Shown in pieces: positions 49,601-57,675 of a stretch of DNA of 64,000 nucleotides (position 1 is the first letter of the stretch; every line of letters starts with the position of its first letter). Source of the DNA: Nocardioides conyzicola. GTDB lineage: Bacteria > Actinomycetota > Actinomycetes > Propionibacteriales > Nocardioidaceae. A program made the position numbers and the translations under genes. A model generated the notes under the pieces. The model saw nothing but the letters and a program-made list of their open reading frames with translations, was not told the DNA's origin and made no database searches. The DNA lies in contig NZ_BAABKM010000002.1 in the NCBI RefSeq assembly GCF_039543825.1, positions 1,272,133 to 1,336,132 on the forward strand, read 5' to 3'.

Positions 49601-52217
49601 TGCGGTCACCCTCGCGGACGCGGTCGGCGACGCCACCATCTCCGGGCGGGTCGTGAGCTCCGCTGCGGGCAACCCCGGCCTGAACGGCATCACCGTGGAT
49701 GTCTTCCCCGCGGGCGACTTCACCGGCACGCCGATCGCGACGGCCACGACCAGCACCGTCGGCGGCATCGCCGGGTCCTGGTCGGTCGCCACCTTGAAGA
49801 TCGACACGTACGACATCCGCTTCTCCGGCACGTCGGGCGGCACCAGCTACGACACCACCTACTACGGCGGCACCACCCCGACGTCGACCACCCCCGTCCA
49901 GGTCGGCCAGGGCAACGTCGTCACGGTCGGCGGGTTCACCAAGGTCAGCGGCGCGCTCGGCACCACGTCCATGACGCAGTCGTCGAACGACACCGCGCAC
50001 CCGGTGAGTGGTGAGGCCGACGACGCCAACGGTGACCCGATCGCCGGCGTCACCGTCACCCCGAGCGGTGGCCAGGCCGCCACCGCGGCGACCACGGCGT
50101 CGGACGGCACGTACACGCTGATGCTCAAGCCCGGCACTTACACGCTCACGTTCGCGAAGTCCGGGTTCACCAGCACCACGTTCCCGGGCTCGGGCGAGCC
50201 GACGCAGACCGTCACGGTCGCCCTCAACGGCACCGTCACTCCTGCCAGCCCGCTCGACGCGGTCACCCTCGACGATGCGAACGGCGACGCGACCATCTCC
50301 GGGCGGGTCGTGAGCTCCGCCGCGGGCAACCCCGGACTCGGCGGCATCACCGTCGACGTCTTCCCCGCCGGCGACTTCACGCCGGCCTCGCGGGTCGCCA
50401 CGACGACCACCGCCACCACCGGCACCGTCGGATCCTGGTCGGTCAGCACCCTGAAGATCGGCACCTACGACATCCGCTTCTCCGGCACCTCCGGCGGCAC
50501 CACCTACGACACCACCTACTACGGCGGCACCACGACCACCACCCCGGTCCAGGTCGGACAGGGCAACGTCATCACCGTCAACGAGACCACCAAGCTCGAC
50601 GGCGCGCTCGGCAACACCGCGATGGCAGCCGCTTCGGCGAGCTCGACGTACGTCGTCGTCGGCGACGTCACCGACGCCAACGGCGACCCCATCAACAACG
50701 TGACGGTGACGGCCACCAAGCAGGCCTCCGGGACCAACGCCACTGCGACGCCGGACGCCGAGGGCCACTACGCGCTCACGCTGGCGGTCGGGACCTACAA
50801 GGTCAAGTTCACGGCCGCCGGGTTCCAGCCGACCGACTACTCCGTCGATGGGGACACCGCCGCCACGATCGAGGTCAAGGTGGGTGGCGCCGTGCTGATC
50901 GACACCGAGCCCGCCGATGGCGCCGACCTCGGGTCGGCGTCGATGCTCGGCACTACGCCCTACAGCCTCTCCGGCACCGTCGTGAGCAGCGCGGGCGGCG
51001 CCGGGCTGACGGGCATCAAGGTCGAGGCGAGGGTCTCGGGCGACACGGTCGTCGTCGGGAGCACCACCACCGGCGCGGGCGGTGCCTTCACGCTGAGCCT
51101 CCCGATCAACACGTACCAGATCTCGTTCAGCGGCACCGCGACGGACGGCCAGACCTACCCGATCACGTACTTCGGCGGGAGCTCGGCGGCCGAGGTGAAG
51201 GTCGCGTTCGACGGCAAGTACTACTTCAACGACGAGGTGCTCGCGTCGTTCGGCTCGGTCTCGCTGACCCCCAACACCAGCGACACCCGGTTCGACCTGG
51301 CCGGCACCGTGTCCGGGCTCCCGCCGGACTTCGAGCCGCTTGACGGCGTCACGGTCACGGCCGTCCCCGTCTCCGGCACGGCCGCCGGCAGCGGCGACTC
51401 CACCGTCACCGGCGCCGACCCCAAGGACGGCGAGCTCGGCGACGCCGGCGTCTACCGGCTCCACGTCAAGGCGGGTCGCTACACGCTGCAGTTCTCCAAG
51501 AGCGGCTACCAGTCGACGTTCCTCCCCGACGCCAATGACGCCAACAAGCCCGCCATCGTCACGGTGAGCAACCTCGGCGCGCTCTCGGCGACGGACTACG
51601 ACTTCAGCCAGGGCTACATCGACGACGTGTCGATGAAGTCGCCGGCCGCGGTCTTCAGCACCAAGCCCAAGCTCACCGGCAAGGTGGTCCCCGGCCAGAC
51701 CGTGACCGCCTCGTTCGGCAAGCTGCAGGGCGTCTCGTTCAGCAACGACGCCGTCACCGTCGAGTGGTTCGTCGACGGCAAGCTCGACGAGGACCACACC
51801 GCCGGCGGGCTCGGCCAGAAGTTCGCCGTCCCCGCCTCCGCGGCGACGAAGAAGCTCAGCTACCGGATCACCATCGACCCCAGCTTCGACGACGAGGACT
51901 ACACCGGCGCACCGTCGGTGTTCACGAGCACCCCGGTCACGGTGGCGAAGGCACCCGCCAAGGTGAAGGGCGTGTTCAAGAAGGGCAAGCTCACGGTGAC
52001 CCTGTCGGTCCCGACCCTCTCCAAGCCCCTGGGCACGATCATCGTGAAGGACGGGAAGAAGAAGGTCGCGACGATCAAGCTGAAGGCCAAGAACAAGGGC
52101 AAGGTGGTCCTCAAGCTGAAGCTCAAGCCCGGCAAGCACAAGCTGACGCTGTCGTACGCCGGGTCCAAGACCGTCAGCGCCGCGAAGGCGACGGTCAAGG
52201 TGACGATCAAGAAATAG
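46647..52217 (+). CDS. giant secreted repeat protein (carboxypeptidase-regulatory/Ig-like)
   Basis: A 1856-residue exported protein. The signal peptide covers about residues 1-38 and ends at AQAAA. After a degenerate N-terminal unit come five near-identical repeats of 213 or 217 residues (about 259-1331), each with two beta-sandwich modules: one starting DTPHPVSGTVEDANGDP, the other ATISGRVVSS. A diverged unit follows, then a WFVDGK-type Ig domain and a Lys-rich Ig-like end (from about 1770). There is no LPXTG motif, transmembrane tail or enzymatic domain. The fold is carboxypeptidase-regulatory-like, as in bacterial adhesins and surface stalks. GGAGG precedes the ATG. Attachment, if any, would be non-covalent. 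Confidence 0.8.
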   Translation: MSSSSPSAAHLRRLVALLSALVLLPLSIVLSAGSAQAAAAFHAEGSVYDALSDPLSGVTVDALAAPGYSTVAATATTNAEGGYTLVLPNTAGTYHLRYSKANYTTAFLGGGTGANVTVNASGDISVDGEPAEDNVLEDMALAATAKHPVPGTVQASGGANLSGITVNAYFNGDEDGDVQATATTTNGAYTLQLPAGEYVVQAVDNDTVVDPQTYDAAWLTPDASPTHSVVRVAADGTFKVDDTTKTSLPTITMTPSSVNTPHPVSGTVEDANGDPVAGVTVTPSVGPSTGTATTTSAGVYTLQLKPGTYQLDYHKTGFTDATYPASITVALNGTVTPSSPLDAVTLADAVGDATISGRVVSSATGNPGLGGITVDVFPTGDFTPASRIATTTTATTGTVGAWSVNTLKIGTYDIRFSGTSGGSTYDATYYGGTTVETTTPVKVGQGNVITVAETTKSSGALGTTSMTQSSADTPHPVSGTVVDANSDPIDGVTVTATATATVGPSTGTATSASDGVYTLQLKPGTYTLGYHKTGFTDATYSTTVTVAIDGTVTPSNPLDAVTLDDATGDATISGRVVSSATGNPGLGGITVDVFPAGDFTPASRVATTTTATTGTVGAWSVSTLKIGTYDIRFSGTSGGSTYDATYYGGTTPDATTPVQVNQGNVITVNEITKPSGALGTTSMTQSSADTPHPVSGTVEDANGDPIDGVTVTATSSAAPVTATTTSAGLYTLQLKPGTYQLGYHKTGFNDTTYSTTVTVAIDGTVTPSSTLDSVTLDDATGDATISGRVVSSATGNPGLGGITVDVFPTGDFTPASRIATTTTATTGTVGAWSVNTLKIGTYDIRFSGTSGGSTYDATYYGGTTPDATTPVQVNQGNVITVSEATKLNGALGTTSMTQSSADTPHPVSGEVDDANGDPIDGVTVTATSSAAPVTATTASGGLYTLQLKPGTYTLGYHKSGFTDATYSTTVTVAIDGTVTPSSPLDAVTLADAVGDATISGRVVSSAAGNPGLNGITVDVFPAGDFTGTPIATATTSTVGGIAGSWSVATLKIDTYDIRFSGTSGGTSYDTTYYGGTTPTSTTPVQVGQGNVVTVGGFTKVSGALGTTSMTQSSNDTAHPVSGEADDANGDPIAGVTVTPSGGQAATAATTASDGTYTLMLKPGTYTLTFAKSGFTSTTFPGSGEPTQTVTVALNGTVTPASPLDAVTLDDANGDATISGRVVSSAAGNPGLGGITVDVFPAGDFTPASRVATTTTATTGTVGSWSVSTLKIGTYDIRFSGTSGGTTYDTTYYGGTTTTTPVQVGQGNVITVNETTKLDGALGNTAMAAASASSTYVVVGDVTDANGDPINNVTVTATKQASGTNATATPDAEGHYALTLAVGTYKVKFTAAGFQPTDYSVDGDTAATIEVKVGGAVLIDTEPADGADLGSASMLGTTPYSLSGTVVSSAGGAGLTGIKVEARVSGDTVVVGSTTTGAGGAFTLSLPINTYQISFSGTATDGQTYPITYFGGSSAAEVKVAFDGKYYFNDEVLASFGSVSLTPNTSDTRFDLAGTVSGLPPDFEPLDGVTVTAVPVSGTAAGSGDSTVTGADPKDGELGDAGVYRLHVKAGRYTLQFSKSGYQSTFLPDANDANKPAIVTVSNLGALSATDYDFSQGYIDDVSMKSPAAVFSTKPKLTGKVVPGQTVTASFGKLQGVSFSNDAVTVEWFVDGKLDEDHTAGGLGQKFAVPASAATKKLSYRITIDPSFDDEDYTGAPSVFTSTPVTVAKAPAKVKGVFKKGKLTVTLSVPTLSKPLGTIIVKDGKKKVATIKLKAKNKGKVVLKLKLKPGKHKLTLSYAGSKTVSAAKATVKVTIKK
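47421..50639 (+). repeat. five tandem 639/651-bp coding repeats
   Basis: Units begin at 47421, 48060, 48711, 49350 and 49989 and have lengths 639, 651, 639, 639 and 651 bases. All are multiples of three, and a diverged sixth begins near 50640. The block coding ATISGRVVSSATGNPGLGG is almost identical at DNA level in the first four units, with silent sites also conserved, implying recent duplication or ongoing gene conversion. The last two units are more diverged. Confidence 0.85.
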
Positions 52218-52230
52218 GGCCTGTGGATGA

Positions 52231-52258
52231 GCCACGCGCCGGTACGCCGGCGCGTGGC
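52231..52258 (+). terminator. strong hairpin terminator after the giant gene
   Basis: GCCACGCGCCGG and CCGGCGCGTGGC are perfect 12-base arms with a TACG loop, 14 bases after the stop at 52217. It also lies just 12 bases before the next start (52271), so it may affect translation of that gene. Confidence 0.7.
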
Positions 52259-52270
52259 ACTGTCCCGGGC

Positions 52271-52996
52271 ATGTTCTCTGACACCTGGCACACCCCTCAG
52301 GTCACCCACCTGGTCTTCGTGGACGGCCTCCTCGCCGACTCGTGGCAGGAGCCCGTGGCCGGCACCCCGTGGGAGTCGTACGTCCGAACCCCGGCACCGC
52401 CACCTGCTCCACCACCGGCACCCGTCCACGAGCAGGTGCACACCTGGTTGACGGTGGTGTGCGGTGGCCGCGATGCCGTCGACGCCCTGACCGCTCGGCC
52501 GCTCGACGACGGCGCGATCGACCTGCCCGTCGAGTACCCGCAGCCCGCCGACCGCCAGCGGATGGAGGCGACGGCAGAGCTGCTCGACTCGGTGGCCGCG
52601 CGGTTCTTCGACCCGGAGATGTCGTACGCCTTCCGGCACGCCCTGCTGTCGCTGTGGGCCGACGACCCCGAGGCGGTGACCCGCGCAACGACAGCAGCGC
52701 ATCTGGCGGCCGGCGTGTGCTGGGCGGTCGGCAAGGCCAACGGGGTCTTCCACCCTGTAGGCACCCACCGCGTCGGGACGATCCAGGACGCGTTCGCCCT
52801 CCGTTCGCCGGCATCGGCGTACGGCAACGTCGTGGCCGGGACGTTGCGCGGGTTCCTGCCCCGGGCTGACCGCTGGGCCCGCCCACCGGGTGTCCCCGAC
52901 CTCGAGCCGCTCGGTCGACCCGACCTGCTGCTCGGCGCTACCCGGGCGCGGCTCGTTCGGATCCGCGACCGGGCCCGCGCCGCTGGGGCCGTTTGA
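52271..52996 (+). CDS. hypothetical protein with DUF6398-like domain
   Basis: A 241-residue soluble protein. The N-terminus is followed by a Pro/Ala linker (about 45-60), then a helical region (RQRMEATAELLDSVAARFFDPEM, LSLWADDPEAVTRATTAAHLAAGVCWAVGKANG) resembling the DUF6398 domain found with SEC-C and HTH proteins; this assignment is from memory. It begins 12 bases after a strong hairpin, with no obvious ribosome site other than part of CCCGGGC. Confidence 0.55.
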   Translation: MFSDTWHTPQVTHLVFVDGLLADSWQEPVAGTPWESYVRTPAPPPAPPPAPVHEQVHTWLTVVCGGRDAVDALTARPLDDGAIDLPVEYPQPADRQRMEATAELLDSVAARFFDPEMSYAFRHALLSLWADDPEAVTRATTAAHLAAGVCWAVGKANGVFHPVGTHRVGTIQDAFALRSPASAYGNVVAGTLRGFLPRADRWARPPGVPDLEPLGRPDLLLGATRARLVRIRDRARAAGAV

Positions 52997-52999
52997 CGC

Positions 53000-54466
53000 T
53001 CAGGCCTCGAGGAAGCCCTCGGCGACCAGCTCCCGGACCGCCGGGAGGTAGGTCGCCCGGGTCTGCTCGGGGTCGAGGTCGAGGAGCTGGGCGACGGCGT
53101 CGAGGATCTGGCCGACGCTGAGGTCGCCGTCGCACGCGCCGACCAGTGCAGCCTCGACGGTGTCGGCCTGGCGGGCCCGCCGCAGCCCGCGCTGCTGCCG
53201 GAGCACGACCACCTCGGGGTCGGCCGCCCCCGGCGCACCGAGGGTCTCCTGCTGGACGTCGGTGCGGACCACGAGCCGGGAGCCGAGGTCGACGACCGCG
53301 TCGCCGGCGGTGGCCCAGGCGTGCAGCGCGGGTGCGATCGGCTGCTCCACGTCGTACGGCCACTCGAGGAAGTCGCGCACCGGTGCCGCCGCGCCCGATC
53401 GCCGCAGGTTGATCCAGCCGAAGCCGATCGCCTCGATCCCCTGCTGCTCGAACCAGGACAGCCAGGTGTCGTAGCGGGTCGCGTAGTCGGGCCCGCCGTG
53501 CTGGCCCGCGTCCTTGAGCCAGAGCTCGACGTACGACGCCGGGTCGATGACCTCCCGCTGCACGACGTACGCGTCGCACTCGCCGTCGACCCAGGAGGCC
53601 AGGCGGTCCTGCCAGGCCGCGCCGGTGGGGATGACCCAGTTGGCGAGCACCTGGCAACACCCGCCCTCGGTGAGGTGGTCCGGAGCCGCCCGGACGATGT
53701 CCTCGACCACGCGGTCCCCGGGCAGGCCGGAGTCGCGGTAGACCAGCCGCTCGCCGGTGGCCGGAGAGATCACGAACGGTGGGTTGGTGGCGATCAGGTC
53801 GAACCGCTCGCCGGCGACCGGCTCGAAGAACGAGCCGGAGCGGACGTCGACGGGGGTGCGGATGCCGTTGAGGGCGACGTTGAAGCGCGTCAGCCGCAGG
53901 GCGCGCTCGTTGACGTCGGTGGCCACCACCGACGTGCTGTGGCCGGCCAGGTGCAGGGCCTGGACGCCGCAACCGGTGCCGAGGTCGAGCGAGCGGCCGA
54001 CCGACTCGCGGATGGTGAGCTGGGCGAGCGAGGTCGACGCGGAGCTGATCCCGAGGACGTGGTCGGGCCCGACCCGGTTGGGGCTGCCGTCCAGGCCGGG
54101 GGTCAGGTCGCTGACCACCCAGAGGTTGTCGCCGTCGGCGGCGTACGGGCGGACGTCGAGCCGGGCCGCCACCTCGCCGACCGACCGCTCGACGAAGCCC
54201 TCGGCCGCGAGCCGGTCGACCAGCCCGGGCAGCGCCTGCTCGGCCGCGTCGAGGTCGACGACGGCCTGCAGGAGGAAGAGGCGCGTCAGCGTCTCGAGCG
54301 CGCTGCCGCCCGTCGTACGCCGGAGTGCGGGCGTGGTCTCGTTGCGCGCGAGCGCGCCGTGCGCGGCGGTCCCGAGCAGCTCGGCCACCCGGTCGTAGGT
54401 GAAGTCCGCGGCCACCAGGGCGTCGCGCAGGCGGTGCGGGAGCGGCGCGGCCACGTCGTCAGTCAC
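53000..54466 (-). CDS. class I SAM-dependent methyltransferase (HemK/N6-type)
   Basis: A 488-residue protein with an N-terminal helical domain (about 1-140), a SAM-binding domain (LDLGTGCGVQAL near 160; NPPFVIS near 230) and a C-terminal domain with winged-helix-like features. NPPF is the motif of amino-group methylases acting on glutamine or adenine, so the target may be protein or nucleic acid. A similar gene lies near topA in Streptomyces, as I recall. The GTG start is six bases after TAGGCT. Confidence 0.8.
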   Translation of the reverse strand: MTDDVAAPLPHRLRDALVAADFTYDRVAELLGTAAHGALARNETTPALRRTTGGSALETLTRLFLLQAVVDLDAAEQALPGLVDRLAAEGFVERSVGEVAARLDVRPYAADGDNLWVVSDLTPGLDGSPNRVGPDHVLGISSASTSLAQLTIRESVGRSLDLGTGCGVQALHLAGHSTSVVATDVNERALRLTRFNVALNGIRTPVDVRSGSFFEPVAGERFDLIATNPPFVISPATGERLVYRDSGLPGDRVVEDIVRAAPDHLTEGGCCQVLANWVIPTGAAWQDRLASWVDGECDAYVVQREVIDPASYVELWLKDAGQHGGPDYATRYDTWLSWFEQQGIEAIGFGWINLRRSGAAAPVRDFLEWPYDVEQPIAPALHAWATAGDAVVDLGSRLVVRTDVQQETLGAPGAADPEVVVLRQQRGLRRARQADTVEAALVGACDGDLSVGQILDAVAQLLDLDPEQTRATYLPAVRELVAEGFLEA

Positions 54467-54472
54467 GCCCCG

Positions 54473-54478
54473 AGCCTA
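54473..54478 (-). promoter_or_regulatory. candidate -10 TAGGCT for leaderless methyltransferase gene
   Basis: On the minus strand TAGGCT is followed by six bases and the GTG at 54466. It sits just beyond the terminator hairpin of the upstream gene. Confidence 0.45.
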
Positions 54479-54496
54479 GAGGTCCGAAATGCAGCA

Positions 54497-54530
54497 CGGC
54501 CCGCCCGCTCGTGATCGAGCGGACGGGCCG
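54497..54530 (-). terminator. terminator hairpin after hppA
   Basis: CGGCCCG-C-CCGCTC and GAGCGG-A-CGGGCCG pair over 13 of 14 positions with a six-base loop, starting eight bases after the hppA stop. It separates the pump gene from the methyltransferase promoter. Confidence 0.7.
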
Positions 54531-54538
54531 ACGTGGTG

Positions 54539-56923
54539 CTACTGCGTCGGTGCCTGGAACTGCTGGGTCGGCGCCGGCTCGCTGGGCGGCGCGAAGGGCG
54601 GCGCCTCGGCAGCGGGAGGCGGGGGCGGCGGCGGTGCCGTCGTGCCCGACTCGTCGTCGCCGAGCGTGACCTCACGCTGCTTGGACACGTAGATCGCTCC
54701 GGCGATGATCGCCACCGCGACCAGGGCGATCAGGATCCGGATCCCGTCGTGCTGGTCGTCGCCGACGCTCATCGAGACCACGGCGCTGGCGATCAGCAGC
54801 GAGACCAGGTTCATCACCTTGATCAGCGGGTTGATCGCCGGGCCAGCGGTGTCCTTGAACGGGTCGCCGACGGTGTCACCGATGATCGTGGCCTCGTGAG
54901 CGGACGATCCCTTGCCGCCGTGGTTGCCGTCCTCGACGAGCTTCTTGGCGTTGTCCCACGCGCCACCCGAGTTGGCCAGGAAGACGGCCATCAGGGTGCC
55001 CGTGCCGATCGCTCCCGCGAGGAAGCCGGCGAGGGCGGTGACGCCGAGGCCAAAGCCGACCGCGACCGGCGCCAGCACCGCCAGGATGCCCGGCGTGATC
55101 AGCTCGCGCAGGGAGTCCTTGGTGACGATGTCGACGACCTTGCCGTACTCCGGACGTCCGGTGCCCTCCATGATCCCGGGGATCTCCCGGAACTGGCGGC
55201 GCACCTCGTAGACGACCGCGCCCGCCGCCCGGGCGACCGCGTTGATCGCCAGGCCGGAGAAGAGGAACACGACGGCCGCACCCAGGAGCACGCCGACGAT
55301 GACGGCCGGGTTGAAGACCCGGAAGTCGAGGAGGTACTGCTCGTTCGGGCTCACGTTCGCGTCCTTGAGCGCCTCGAAGACCGAGGTCGCGTAGGAGCCG
55401 AAGAGCGCGGTCGCCGCGAGGACGGCCGTCGCGATCGCGATGCCCTTGGTGATCGCCTTGGTGGTGTTGCCCACCGCGTCGAGCTCGGTGAGGATCTGCG
55501 CGCCCGCCGGGCTGACGTCGCCGGACATCTCCGCGATGCCCTGCGCGTTGTCCGAGACCGGGCCGAAGGTGTCCATCGCGACGATCACGCCGACGGTGGT
55601 GAGCAGGCCGGTGCCGGCGAGGGCGACGGCGAAGAGCGACACGGTCAGCGCCGCACCGCCCAGGAGGTACGCCCCGAACACGGCGGCGCCGATGACCAGC
55701 GTCGTGTAGACCGCGGACTCGAAGCCGACCGAGAGGCCCGAGAGGATGACGGTCGCCGCGCCGGTGAGCGACGTCTTGCCGACGTCCTTGACCGGCTTGT
55801 ACTCGGTGCCGGTGTAGTAGCCGGTCAGCGCCAGGATCCCGGCCGACATCACGATGCCGATGACGACGGCGGCCGCCGCGATGAACCGCGGGTCGCCGTC
55901 GGCGGTGGCGAGGTCGCCGGCGATGTTGTCGAAGTCGCTGAAGCTCCCCGGCAGGTAGACGTACGCCAGGACCACGCTGGCCAGCGCGGCGATGCCCGAG
56001 GACAGGTAGAACGACCGGTTGATGGTCGTCAGGCCGTTGACCCCGGCCTGCGGGCGGGTGAGGTAGACACCCGCGACCGCGGTCAGCGCGCCGATGGCGG
56101 GGATCAGCAGCGGGAAGACGAGGCCTTTGTCGCCGAAGGCCTGCGAGCCGAGGATCAGCGCCGCGACCAGCGTCACGGCGTACGACTCGAAGAGGTCGGC
56201 GGCCATGCCGGCGCAGTCGCCGACGTTGTCGCCGACGTTGTCGGCGATCGTGGCCGCGTTGCGCGGGTCGTCCTCGGGGATGTTCTGCTCGACCTTGCCG
56301 ACCAGGTCCGCGCCGACGTCGGCGGCCTTGGTGAAGATGCCGCCGCCGACCCGCATGAACATGGCGAGCAGCGCGGCACCGAAGCCGAAGCCCTCGAGCA
56401 CCTTGGGCGCCTCGTCCTGGAAGCAGATCACCACGAGGCTCGCGCCCAAGAGGCCGAGACCGACGGTGAGCATGCCGACCATCGCGCCGGTCCGCAGACC
56501 GATCCGCATGGCGGGCTCGCGGCCCTGCTCGTTGGCGGCCGCGGCCACGCGCAGGTTGGCGCGGACCGCGAGGTTCATGCCGAGGTACCCCACCGAGGCG
56601 GAGAAGCCGGCGCCGACGAGGAAGAAGACGGACCGGAAGATCCGCACGGTGGCGTCGTCGGCGGGTAGGGCGAGCAACGCGAAGAACGCGATCGCCGCGA
56701 AGATGGCGAGCGTCCGGAACTGCCGCGTCAGGTAGGCGTTCGCGCCCTCCTGGACCGCCTGGGCGATGTTCTTCATGTTGTCGGTGCCTTCACCGGCGGC
56801 AAGGACCTCCTGGCGGAACATCGCCGCCATCGCAAGCGCGCCCAGCGCGATCAATGCGACGACGATGACCAGGACGAGGTTGCCTCCGGTGAGCTCCACG
56901 ACAGCGGGACTGATCCCCGTCAT
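54539..56923 (-). CDS. hppA: K+-independent proton-pumping membrane pyrophosphatase
   Basis: A 794-residue integral membrane pyrophosphatase with about 16 TM segments. PPi-binding motifs DVGADLVGKVE and NVGDNVGDCAG are intact. The ion-specificity segment reads GNTTKAITKG: lysine at this site marks the K+-independent H+-pumping type, where K+-dependent forms have alanine. It couples PPi hydrolysis to proton export. The C-terminus has an extra Pro/Ala-rich tail of about 40 residues. The start has AGGAGGAA upstream. Confidence 0.92.
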   Translation of the reverse strand: MTGISPAVVELTGGNLVLVIVVALIALGALAMAAMFRQEVLAAGEGTDNMKNIAQAVQEGANAYLTRQFRTLAIFAAIAFFALLALPADDATVRIFRSVFFLVGAGFSASVGYLGMNLAVRANLRVAAAANEQGREPAMRIGLRTGAMVGMLTVGLGLLGASLVVICFQDEAPKVLEGFGFGAALLAMFMRVGGGIFTKAADVGADLVGKVEQNIPEDDPRNAATIADNVGDNVGDCAGMAADLFESYAVTLVAALILGSQAFGDKGLVFPLLIPAIGALTAVAGVYLTRPQAGVNGLTTINRSFYLSSGIAALASVVLAYVYLPGSFSDFDNIAGDLATADGDPRFIAAAAVVIGIVMSAGILALTGYYTGTEYKPVKDVGKTSLTGAATVILSGLSVGFESAVYTTLVIGAAVFGAYLLGGAALTVSLFAVALAGTGLLTTVGVIVAMDTFGPVSDNAQGIAEMSGDVSPAGAQILTELDAVGNTTKAITKGIAIATAVLAATALFGSYATSVFEALKDANVSPNEQYLLDFRVFNPAVIVGVLLGAAVVFLFSGLAINAVARAAGAVVYEVRRQFREIPGIMEGTGRPEYGKVVDIVTKDSLRELITPGILAVLAPVAVGFGLGVTALAGFLAGAIGTGTLMAVFLANSGGAWDNAKKLVEDGNHGGKGSSAHEATIIGDTVGDPFKDTAGPAINPLIKVMNLVSLLIASAVVSMSVGDDQHDGIRILIALVAVAIIAGAIYVSKQREVTLGDDESGTTAPPPPPPPAAEAPPFAPPSEPAPTQQFQAPTQ

Positions 56924-57061
56924 GCGGTTCCTCCTGAGTGTGCTGCTGGAGTGATGCAGGTCTCACACGGACGGGCCGGAGTCTACGCATGGTTACGCCC
57001 GGGAACGCACGGTCATGTGATGTGGAACACATGGCGAGTCGCGTCCGGGGCCAAATGACAG

Positions 57062-57091
57062 CCGCCCCGCAGTCCGAGGACGGCGGGGCGG
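57062..57091 (-). terminator. terminator hairpin after bldG
   Basis: CCGCCCCGC (57062-57070) and GCGGGGCGG (57083-57091) are perfect 9-base arms with a 12-base loop, 22 bases downstream of the minus-strand bldG stop at 57113. Confidence 0.65.
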
Positions 57092-57112
57092 GACGTCGTA
57101 CGACGCGAGCGG

Positions 57113-57463
57113 TCAGCTGGTGGGCTCGGCTCCGGAGAGGGCCGCGTCGGCGGAGTCGTGGATGACGAAGACCTTCGCCAGGCCGGTGATCCGGAAGATC
57201 TTGAGCAGGCGGTCCTGGTTGCAGACCAGCTCCAGCGAGCCGTCGTGCGCGCGGACCTTCTTCAGGCCGCCGACCAGGACGCCGAGGCCGGTGGAGTCGA
57301 GGAACTCGACCTCCTCCATGTCCACGACGATGTCGTACGAGCCCGCCGCGACGAGCTCGGTGATCTTGTCGCGCAGCTTCGGAGCGGTGTAGACGTCGAT
57401 CTCGCCGCCGACCGCAACGATGGTCTTCCCACCGGCGTCACGCGTCGTCAGGGTCAGGTCCAC
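57113..57463 (-). CDS. bldG: BldG-type anti-anti-sigma factor (STAS)
   Basis: A 116-residue STAS protein. [40 protein letters not shown] and [21 protein letters not shown] follow Streptomyces BldG closely. With the GTG at 57463 the phosphorylatable serine of FLDSTGL is Ser57, fitting the family; a GTG one codon upstream is possible, and GGGAG precedes both. BldG sequesters anti-sigma factors when unphosphorylated, controlling development and stress in Streptomyces. Position between the pump and the DECH helicase matches the Streptomyces locus as I recall it, but no anti-sigma kinase gene follows here. Confidence 0.88.
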   Translation of the reverse strand: MDLTLTTRDAGGKTIVAVGGEIDVYTAPKLRDKITELVAAGSYDIVVDMEEVEFLDSTGLGVLVGGLKKVRAHDGSLELVCNQDRLLKIFRITGLAKVFVIHDSADAALSGAEPTS

Positions 57464-57675
57464 CACTAGTCTCCCGGTGCAGTTCGTTCGGTCGACCGGT
57501 CCGCTTCGGCATAAGCCCCGGCGCCCGGCCTGGTCAATGAAACCACGCACAAGCCGTCCCGCGCACAAAGTAGGCCACAAGCGCGAGACATCCTCGCCGG
57601 GCAGGGTACGACGCACAGGGCCATCTGTGCGCTTCCGGGGGCACCTGTGTCGGTGCTCTCGGGGAGAATGCACGC

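Noticed and set aside
47421..50639. CRISPR-like or satellite repeat
   Set aside because: The units are about 640 bases, in frame and coding; there are no short repeats with unique spacers.
46554..52235. Open frame of 1893 codons on the minus strand opposite the giant repeat gene
   Set aside because: It mirrors the repeats of the plus-strand gene, has low-complexity Arg/Gly/Asp/Val content and no signal, domain or ribosome site; it is a high-GC codon shadow of the plus-strand gene.
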